Below, in pieces: positions 8,550 to 13,732 of a stretch of DNA of 16,373 bases. Numbering within the stretch: position 1 is the stretch's first letter; the number at the start of each line of letters is the position of its first letter. Below the pieces are notes generated by a model, which saw nothing but the letters and a program-made list of their open reading frames with translations, had not been told where the DNA came from and did no database searches. Source of the stretch: JACZSB01 sp965372015 (GTDB taxonomy: Bacteria; Fidelibacterota; Marinisomatia; SCGC-AAA003-L08; TS1B11); contig CBDVAP010000056.1 in assembly GCA_965372015.1 (NCBI GenBank), forward strand, positions 1-16,373. The letters run 5' to 3'. The position numbers were made by a program, and so were the translations under genes.

Positions 8550-8747
8550 TAGCCCTCCCACATACTAGTAGTTTTCAAGATCGGCGGTTGCAATTGGGGA
8601 TTATTCCCGGTTTGGCTGGGGAAAGGTACCATCATCGGGTCGATAAAACAACCGCCGCTTTTGCTAACCTGGTGTATATTCCAGTCGGTCGATTCGCTTG
8701 TGGTTGAGTGCCGCGGCCGGTCCGGCTTAAATGCGCTAACCGTGATG

Positions 8748-8764
8748 CTGACCATTTCGGTCAG
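8748..8764. promoter_or_regulatory. Inverted repeat upstream of the DUF5020 gene
   Basis: CTGACC (8748-8753) and GGTCAG (8759-8764) are perfect 6-bp arms around the spacer ATTTC, 66 bases before the DUF5020 start. The site sits in the 280-base gap between divergent genes and could be an operator or an mRNA hairpin. No convincing promoter could be placed beside it. Confidence 0.25.
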
Positions 8765-8829
8765 GGCTGGAACCGGGTTAAATTGCCCGCCGGTCGAGTT
8801 TACTACAAATAATTCATGATGGAACTGTT

Positions 8830-9486
8830 ATGAGGATATCCGCTATCACGCTGATGGCCATGCTGCTCAACCTACCGGTTAAGGGCCAGAACCTGCAGCT
8901 ACACTACGATCTGGGTGCAGGCCGGAAATACCTGACCAGCACCCTGGAGATGTTCAAACCCGATTCCGGCGGGGCCACCTTTTTCTTCGTGGATTTCGAC
9001 TATAATACCGACGGCACCGGCAGCGCTTCACTGGCATACTGGGAGTTCATCCGTTATTTCCGGATGCCCTCGCTCCCCGGCCTGTCGTGGACGGTGCAGT
9101 TCAACGACGGCGTTGCCCCCTGGGGGCCCATAGGTGATGTCTGGCTGGTGGGGGTCAGTTTCCCGCTCAACCTGGGTGTGATCACCGTGGCCATGGACGT
9201 GCTTTACCGCCGTGCCCGCTTTTCCGATGGCCAGGACCTGCAACTCACGATGGTCTGGTTCCAGCCATTACTGGGCGGGAAGATCACCCTTACCGGCTAT
9301 GTGGATGTCCGGTCGGATCGGCCGGCGGGAAGGGACCGGGAAATTGTGGTCATGGGGGAGCCGCAGCTGTGGTATCAGGTCCGCCCGGACCTGGCGGTGG
9401 GCAGTGAGCTGGAGATCAGCCATAACTTTCTGCCCGACCCCGGCTGGCAGGTCATGCCAACTGTAGCCGTCAAGTGGCAGTTCTAA
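8830..9486 (+). CDS. DUF5020 family outer-membrane protein (Tsx-like)
   Basis: A 218-residue protein. It begins with a signal peptide (hydrophobic run ITLMAMLLNL, likely cleavage after VKGQ near residue 20). The mature part starts NLQLHYDLG and continues with TSTLEMFKPDSGGATFFFVDFDYN and SLAYWEFIR, the recognisable DUF5020 signature. The remainder alternates short amphipathic strands, and the chain ends in Phe (VKWQF), as expected for an outer-membrane beta-barrel. The family resembles the nucleoside channel Tsx; the actual solute is not known. The start ATG at 8830 has GGA about 6 bases upstream. It is a single gene on the + strand, divergent from the lipid kinase and convergent with the methyltransferase (39-base gap), so it is probably monocistronic. 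Confidence 0.82.
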   Translation: MRISAITLMAMLLNLPVKGQNLQLHYDLGAGRKYLTSTLEMFKPDSGGATFFFVDFDYNTDGTGSASLAYWEFIRYFRMPSLPGLSWTVQFNDGVAPWGPIGDVWLVGVSFPLNLGVITVAMDVLYRRARFSDGQDLQLTMVWFQPLLGGKITLTGYVDVRSDRPAGRDREIVVMGEPQLWYQVRPDLAVGSELEISHNFLPDPGWQVMPTVAVKWQF

Positions 9487-9525
9487 GCTGGCTGCTGGAC
9501 CAGATATCCGATCCCGATCCGGGGG

Positions 9526-10335
9526 TTAGGCCGCAGCCTTCTGTAACAGGCACCGTATATACTTGGTCTCGCCCGATTCCAGGTTCCGCCAGATTTTTGA
9601 CTCCCGGAGACCGGCGAAATCATGGAAGGCATTCCCCAGCCAGCGGGGAATCTTCCCCCGGATAAGGTCCAACTTGCGCTGGCTATCGGCTTCCAACGCG
9701 GACACCACCTCTGTATTGATCTCCTCTTCCACCACCGGGCTCAATCCTGAGTCCGACAACTGCTGCTGCAAAACCAGGAACTCTTCCCCGTGGCGCAGGT
9801 CGGCGAAACAGAAATGGCCACCCGGCCGCAGCACCCGGGCCACCTCCGATAGAAAGGCCGTCATCGATCCGTAACAGTGGGATGATTCCACATTAACTAC
9901 GACATCGAAGGACTGGTCGTCGAACGGCAGAGCCTCCGCGTCCCCCTGGCGGAACGAAAGCCCCGCCGCCTGATGTGTGGCCCGGCAGAATTCCACCGCC
10001 TCTTCGGAGAAGTCAATCCCCACGGTAGAGGCCGGCCCCAGGTAGCGCTGAATATAGGAGGCTCCCCCACCGCGGCCGCTGCCTACCTCCAGCACTTCCT
10101 TGCCGCCCAACTCCACGTCGCTGACCGCCTGGTGGTAGAGCTGGATGCAATAACGGTTCGGTTCGTCGTCCGGCTCCAGGACCAACTGTCCGTCTTTCGA
10201 GGCCTGGTAGCCGTAGTTCATAAATGTCCAGCGGCGGTCGGTATGCCGCCGGGCCAGATAATTATACCACCGCCGCCATAAGAACCGGCGCAGAAAAGGC
10301 ACTTGGCACAGTCGCCGAAAAAGATTTGCCAGCAT
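9526..10335 (-). CDS. SAM-dependent methyltransferase, phthiotriol/sterol methyltransferase-like
   Basis: A 269-residue class I methyltransferase. Motif I is VLEVGSGRGGG (81-91), the acidic residue after strand 2 is Asp108 (GIDFS), motif II is GDAEALPF (131-138), and VNVESSHCYGSM and VLRPGGHFCFADL follow. The blocks FMNYGY, EPDDEPNRYCIQLYH and NVESSHCYGS resemble the phthiotriol/phenolphthiotriol dimycocerosate methyltransferase group, which methylates lipid hydroxyls; the substrate here is unknown. The first 36 residues are strongly basic and amphipathic (FRRLCQVPFLRRFLWRRWYNYLARR), consistent with membrane association and a lipid-like substrate. The ATG at 10335 has an excellent GAGGAGG at a spacing of 5. 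It is the last gene of the sigma factor-arsM-methyltransferase run, 55 bases after arsM. Confidence 0.88.
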   Translation of the reverse strand: MLANLFRRLCQVPFLRRFLWRRWYNYLARRHTDRRWTFMNYGYQASKDGQLVLEPDDEPNRYCIQLYHQAVSDVELGGKEVLEVGSGRGGGASYIQRYLGPASTVGIDFSEEAVEFCRATHQAAGLSFRQGDAEALPFDDQSFDVVVNVESSHCYGSMTAFLSEVARVLRPGGHFCFADLRHGEEFLVLQQQLSDSGLSPVVEEEINTEVVSALEADSQRKLDLIRGKIPRWLGNAFHDFAGLRESKIWRNLESGETKYIRCLLQKAAA

Positions 10336-10390
10336 GGATCCTCCTCACACGAATCTAAGGTTCCGGCTACCGTGGATGCCAAGAATTAAA

Positions 10391-11230
10391 TCACCGTGGT
10401 ATTCCAGGTCTGCTGGAATTCAACGACTGCTCGGTCATCAGTTTCCTCCTGTTAAGACCTGATGGACTCGGTTTGACGGCTCTGACTGTTATGCCGGCGA
10501 TAGGGAGCGAGCCGCTGTGCCGATCACCTTCCGGCTCCGGATCATCGGCAATGCTCATTATTTCTACCTCCTGAAAGCCGGCGGCTTTTATGGTGGCCAG
10601 ATATTCCTGTTGCGGGGAGGCGCCCGCCACGCAGCCCACATAGGCTTGAGGTGAGTCTTTCACTTTTTTCGATAGTACCCCGGTGAGCACAATGTCAGAG
10701 ATCATCATTCGGCCGCCCGGTCTCAGCACCCGCTGCGCCTCCCGAAATACGCGCTCCTTGTCCGGGGCCAGATTGATGACGCAGTTGGAGATAACCGCGT
10801 CTATCGACCCGTCGGCCACGGGCAAACTCTCGATCTCGCCCAGCCGGAATTCCACCTGCCGGTAGCCGCCTTGGGTTGCGTTGTGCCGGGCCTTGTCAAT
10901 CATCTCGGGGGTCATGTCCACCCCGATCACCCGGCCGGTTGCTCCCACAGCGTCGGCGGCCAGGAAGCAGTCGAACCCGGCACCGGAACCCAGGTCAAGC
11001 ACAGTCTCCCCCGGCTGCAGATCGGTGATGGCCGTGGGGTTGCCGCAACCAAGGCCCAGGTTGGCCCCGGCCGGCGCCCGGTCCAGCTCCGCGGTCGAGT
11101 AGCCTATGCTGCGGGCCGTATCATTCACGCTGGTCTGGCCCCCTCCGCAGTCACAGCCACATTCGTTCCGTTCTTGCGCGATCCGGCCGTAAGTCTCCTT
11201 AACAGCTGCTTTTACACTAGTAGCATCCAT
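10391..11230 (-). CDS. arsM: Arsenite methyltransferase ArsM
   Basis: A 279-residue enzyme that would methylate As(III) using SAM in the cytoplasm. The SAM motif is VLDLGSGAGFDCFLAA (77-92), preceded by the family block ANLGLGCGNPTAI. The conserved arsenic-binding cysteines are present: the N-terminal cluster ECGCDCGGG (C24, C26, C28), Cys150 in SNCVINL and Cys200 in YVGCVAG. The start is the ATG at 11230, because AGGAGG lies 5 bases upstream and MDATSVKAAVKETYG is the usual N-terminus; a longer frame reaching 11335 would overlap the sigma-factor gene. The gene starts 34 bases after the sigma factor and is probably in its operon. The last 20 or so residues (after AVKPS) do not look like ArsM and contain a Shine-Dalgarno plus ATG in frame (see findings). 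No arsR, arsB or arsC is nearby. Confidence 0.92.
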   Translation of the reverse strand: MDATSVKAAVKETYGRIAQERNECGCDCGGGQTSVNDTARSIGYSTAELDRAPAGANLGLGCGNPTAITDLQPGETVLDLGSGAGFDCFLAADAVGATGRVIGVDMTPEMIDKARHNATQGGYRQVEFRLGEIESLPVADGSIDAVISNCVINLAPDKERVFREAQRVLRPGGRMMISDIVLTGVLSKKVKDSPQAYVGCVAGASPQQEYLATIKAAGFQEVEIMSIADDPEPEGDRHSGSLPIAGITVRAVKPSPSGLNRRKLMTEQSLNSSRPGIPR

Positions 11231-11264
11231 CAAACCTCCTGTTTCTGGCGGTCTTACCGCCTTT

Positions 11265-11879
11265 TTAACTGGTAGACGGAGATTCGGCGGGAAGGTCACA
11301 TAACTGTTTGGTATTCGAGGTGTCGGCACAATCACAATTATTGGCGGATTTGCCGTGATAATCGAGGATATTTCCCCGCCGGTCCAGCTCGAAATGGCAG
11401 CAGTCCAGGAGCACCGCCTTCAATTTCTCCCGCCCCCGCCGGACCCGCATCTTGGCGGCCGATAGGGAAAGCCCCAGCTCCGAGGCCAGCTCCCGCTGTT
11501 TCATTCCTTCCAGTTCCGTTAGCCGCAACGCCTGGCGGTATTTCTCGGGTAGCGATCCCAGCATGGGCTCCAACCAACCGGCCACTTCCCGGTTGAGGGC
11601 CTGCTCGTCCTGGTTCTCTACAAACCCAGCGGCTGGGGTAGGTTCCGGCGATTCCATTTTTAGTTGGCGATAATAATCGGCGATGGTATTCCTGGTGATC
11701 TGAAACACCCAGGCGGTTAAGCGGCCCTCGTCTTTCAGGCTGTGCAGATTATTGTGGATCTTGGTAAAAATATCCTGGAGCAGGTCGTCGGCGTCTTCCT
11801 CGTTGGTGACCCGGGCAAGGATGAACGCCCTTAACCGCCGGCTGAATTCAGCCCAGACCTGCTCGGTGGTGATGGTCAT
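11265..11879 (-). CDS. sigZ: ECF RNA polymerase sigma factor, SigZ-like, with Cys-rich C-terminal tail
   Basis: A 204-residue protein from the ATG at 11879, which gives MTITTEQVWAEFSRRL, the usual SigZ N-terminus. Sigma-2 spans about 10-75 (EEDADDLLQDIFTKI and ITRNTIADYYRQ, the -10-recognition helix). Sigma-4 spans about 100-155 (LPEKYRQALRLTELEGMKQRELA, with the helix LGLSLSAAKMRVRRGREKL). A tail not found in minimal ECF factors follows: LLDCCHFELDRRGNILDY and then CDC and C, placing Cys160, Cys161, His162, Cys182, Cys184 and Cys194. No Shine-Dalgarno precedes this ATG; the frame also opens at an ATG at 11942 (225 residues), likewise without one, so the start is uncertain. arsM follows 34 bases downstream. 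No anti-sigma gene is adjacent, so the tail itself may be the sensing part; this is inference. Confidence 0.88.
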   Translation of the reverse strand: MTITTEQVWAEFSRRLRAFILARVTNEEDADDLLQDIFTKIHNNLHSLKDEGRLTAWVFQITRNTIADYYRQLKMESPEPTPAAGFVENQDEQALNREVAGWLEPMLGSLPEKYRQALRLTELEGMKQRELASELGLSLSAAKMRVRRGREKLKAVLLDCCHFELDRRGNILDYHGKSANNCDCADTSNTKQLCDLPAESPSTS

Positions 11880-11965
11880 ACGGTAATCAAGGTAATAAAG
11901 TGAGATGCGTTCATAAGGCAAACTATTGACAATTTCCACCATATACCAGCTTTTACAGTCGGGCT

Positions 11966-12002
11966 GTGGACCATCATAACGTCTGCCCAGACTCAGGTCC
12001 GC
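11966..12002. promoter_or_regulatory. Nested inverted repeats upstream of the sigma factor
   Basis: GGACC (11968-11972) pairs with GGTCC (11996-12000), extendable by imperfect flanks. Inside it, GTCTG (11981-11985) pairs with CAGAC (11988-11992). The structure lies 25-60 bases upstream of the longest sigma-factor start. It could be an operator or an mRNA stem; no ECF-type -35/-10 pair with normal spacing was found around it. Confidence 0.2.
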
Positions 12003-12075
12003 ACTGTAGCGGAGGGGACTGAACCAGCCGGGGTCGTAGCTAGCCGGCGCTAGGCGGGTAGCCGGCAGTTACATG

Positions 12076-12119
12076 TGTGGCAAATATCACATAGTGGCTG
12101 CTGCTGTGATGGTTATCAC
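12076..12119. promoter_or_regulatory. CRP-like palindrome and GTGAT/ATCAC half-sites
   Basis: TGTGG-N6-TCACA at 12076-12091 matches 9 of 10 positions of the CRP consensus TGTGA-N6-TCACA. Just downstream, GTGAT (12106-12110) is repeated inverted as ATCAC at 12086-12090 and again at 12115-12119. The middle half-site can therefore pair with either neighbour. The cluster lies 15-58 bases upstream of the -35 box of the lipoprotein promoter and between divergent genes. A Crp/Fnr-type regulator is one reading. Confidence 0.35.
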
Positions 12120-12133
12120 TTGCGGCCCGGCCA

Positions 12134-12162
12134 TTGGCAAATAACTTCACCCGGCTTTTAAT
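12134..12162 (+). promoter_or_regulatory. Sigma-70-like promoter of the DUF4382 lipoprotein gene
   Basis: TTGGCA (12134-12139, 5 of 6 to TTGACA) and TTTAAT (12157-12162, 5 of 6 to TATAAT) are separated by exactly 17 bases. Transcription would begin near 12169 and leave a leader of about 87 bases before the ATG at 12257. If the organism uses a Bacteroidota-type promoter consensus, this match would mean less. Confidence 0.55.
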
Positions 12163-12256
12163 AATACGTAGCGGTCCATCTGGTTCGGAGGCGGAACTAA
12201 AAGCGGGTTTTTACGTAAGAACCATTCTGTTAACGATGCTGATAATAGGAGGAGAT

Positions 12257-13078
12257 ATGAGCAAGCGGTTAACTAAATTCACAATCCTGGCCCTGGGTTT
12301 CATTCTCATGGGGGGATTCAATGGATGCAGCACTCCGGCCGATAACGAGGCCGGCACCTTATCCGTTTCACTTACGGATGCGCCCTTTCCCACCGACCTG
12401 GTAGAAGAGGCCAACGTCACAATTGTAAAACTGGAAGTCCGGGCAGCCGGTGGGGAGGAAGGCTCTTCGTATATAACATTGTCTGAGGACACCCAAACTA
12501 ATAACCTGCTGGATCTGCGTAACGGCGTGACGGCCGGCCTGGCGGAGATGGAGGTGCCTGCCGGTAGCTACGACCTCTTCCGGCTGTACATTTCAGACGG
12601 CAGCGTCGTCATGAAGGACGGCGCCACCTACAACCTGACGGTTCCCAGCGGCGCCCAGACCGGCCTGAAATTGTTCGTCAGTCCGGCCATCGAGGTAGTG
12701 AACGGTCTCACCTCCGACCTACTGCTGGACTTCGATGTGGAGAAATCCTTCGTTCTCAAAGGGAACAGGGATAGCATCGGGGGCTTCAACTTCAAGCCGG
12801 TGATCCGGGCCACCAATGTCTCGACTGTTGGAAGTATCAGTGGGAACGTGACGGACACGGCTGCGGTGGCTTTAGATAACGCCACCGTGTGGGCCGAGCA
12901 GGATACGGTAGTATCGACCACTTATGCCGGTGGTGATGGGGTTTATACCATTTTGGGGCTTCCAGCGGGATCTTACAGCGCCTACGCCACCCTCGCGGGT
13001 TACGACACAGTATTGGTGAATGTTGAGGTGGCCGCCGGCAGTCAGTCAACGGCAGATTTCGAACTTACACCCCAGTAA
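12257..13078 (+). CDS. DUF4382 lipoprotein with carboxypeptidase-regulatory-like domain
   Basis: A 273-residue exported protein of unknown function. The signal peptide (KFTILALGFILMGGFNG) ends at Cys24 of NGCS, a relaxed lipobox, so a lipid-anchored protein is likely. A DUF4382 domain follows (about 33-190), beginning GTLSVSLTDAPFPTDLVEEA and including the LLDLRNG and VPAGSYDLFRLYI blocks. The C-terminal 80 residues (GSISGNVTDTAAVALDNATV to the end) form an Ig-like carboxypeptidase regulatory domain with the typical DGVYTILGLPAGSYSAYATLAGYD. The ATG at 12257 has AGGAGG at a spacing of 5; an open frame extends back to 12134 but lacks signal-peptide logic. A good promoter lies upstream and a strong terminator follows, so the gene is monocistronic. 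Such proteins are common in FCB bacteria; a surface or binding role is likely. Confidence 0.87.
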   Translation: MSKRLTKFTILALGFILMGGFNGCSTPADNEAGTLSVSLTDAPFPTDLVEEANVTIVKLEVRAAGGEEGSSYITLSEDTQTNNLLDLRNGVTAGLAEMEVPAGSYDLFRLYISDGSVVMKDGATYNLTVPSGAQTGLKLFVSPAIEVVNGLTSDLLLDFDVEKSFVLKGNRDSIGGFNFKPVIRATNVSTVGSISGNVTDTAAVALDNATVWAEQDTVVSTTYAGGDGVYTILGLPAGSYSAYATLAGYDTVLVNVEVAAGSQSTADFELTPQ

Positions 13079-13106
13079 GTCACCATGACAGAAATTAAAT
13101 GGACCG

Positions 13107-13136
13107 GGGGCGCTCACATATTGTGGGCGCCCCTTT
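13107..13136 (+). terminator. Strong intrinsic terminator after the DUF4382 gene
   Basis: GGGGCGC-T-CACA (13107-13118) pairs with TGTG-G-GCGCCCC (13122-13133) across the loop TAT. This 12-bp stem has one T-G wobble and is followed by TTT. It lies 28 bases after the stop codon. Confidence 0.85.
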
Positions 13137-13298
13137 ATGTTGTGGCGTCAACCGATCAATGGCTTTAAAGTGGTCCTGTTGGAAGTTTGCCCTATCACGG
13201 CTGTGCTCTCCCGTGGCCTCATATTAAAAGGTACCCAAGTCAGGCTGTTTTCCTAAATTTGATTTCCTGTTGGATTGGGGACCGCAAAGGTATGTTCA

Positions 13299-13619
13299 TT
13301 TTCTTTTAGAAAGAAAACGAACCAAAAGAAACCTCGCGAACTATAAACTCGTTCCTATAAAATAGCGGAACTCAGACATACAGTTCGCGGTTGCCGCCTG
13401 TGGCGGCAAATTGGATCGGAGACACAGGGAGGCCGTAAATGACCTCGCGCTTCTCCATTTTTCGGCTATCCCGACGGTTCGGGAAGGCAACAACCCCCCA
13501 GGGAAATCCCTACGGTTGCATTTATTTGATGCAATACGTACTTCGTTCGGCGGCGCTGGAGACGCAATTTGCTGTTTGGATTAGCGGTGCGGGTTTTTTT
13601 AACTTCCAATTACGAAGTA
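13299..13619. repeat. Array of perfect inverted repeats in a gene-poor stretch
   Basis: Successive perfect palindromes are visible. TTTTCTTT/AAAGAAAA lies at 13299-13317. CGCGAACT (13335-13342) and AGTTCGCG (13382-13389) enclose GTTCC/GGAAC (13351-13371). TTGCCGCC/GGCGGCAA lies at 13391-13409, TCCCGA/TCGGGA at 13469-13484, AGGGA/TCCCT at 13500-13511 and TTGCAT/ATGCAA at 13516-13534. TACTTCGT (13539-13546) matches ACGAAGTA (13612-13619). Such density fits a structured RNA, a dispersed palindromic repeat or a decayed mobile element. The rest of the gap (13141-13298 and 13620-13732) holds nothing I can identify. Confidence 0.45.
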
Positions 13620-13732
13620 ATAACTATTCCTGAATAAATATTCTGAGAAAATTAATGCGCTTGGTTGTAGCTTTGATCCATGCTGACACTTGGATATCGG
13701 GGGGATAAGCTAGCCGTATGACGGAGGAACGG

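Noticed and set aside
8549..8755. 68-codon minus-strand frame before the lipid kinase
   Set aside because: It has low-complexity composition and no motif, and it ends on the lipid-kinase start. Not supported as a gene.
9487..9525. Possible terminator between the convergent DUF5020 and methyltransferase genes
   Set aside because: Only 4-bp stems are visible, with no T-run on either strand.
13085..13168. 27-codon + strand frame starting just after the lipoprotein gene
   Set aside because: It reads straight through the intrinsic terminator, so it is not a plausible gene.
13439..13633. 64-codon + strand frame with GGAGG 7 bases before its ATG
   Set aside because: It runs through several perfect palindromes of the hairpin array, which better explain the sequence, and no protein family is recognisable. 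Kept only as a possible refutation test for the repeat.
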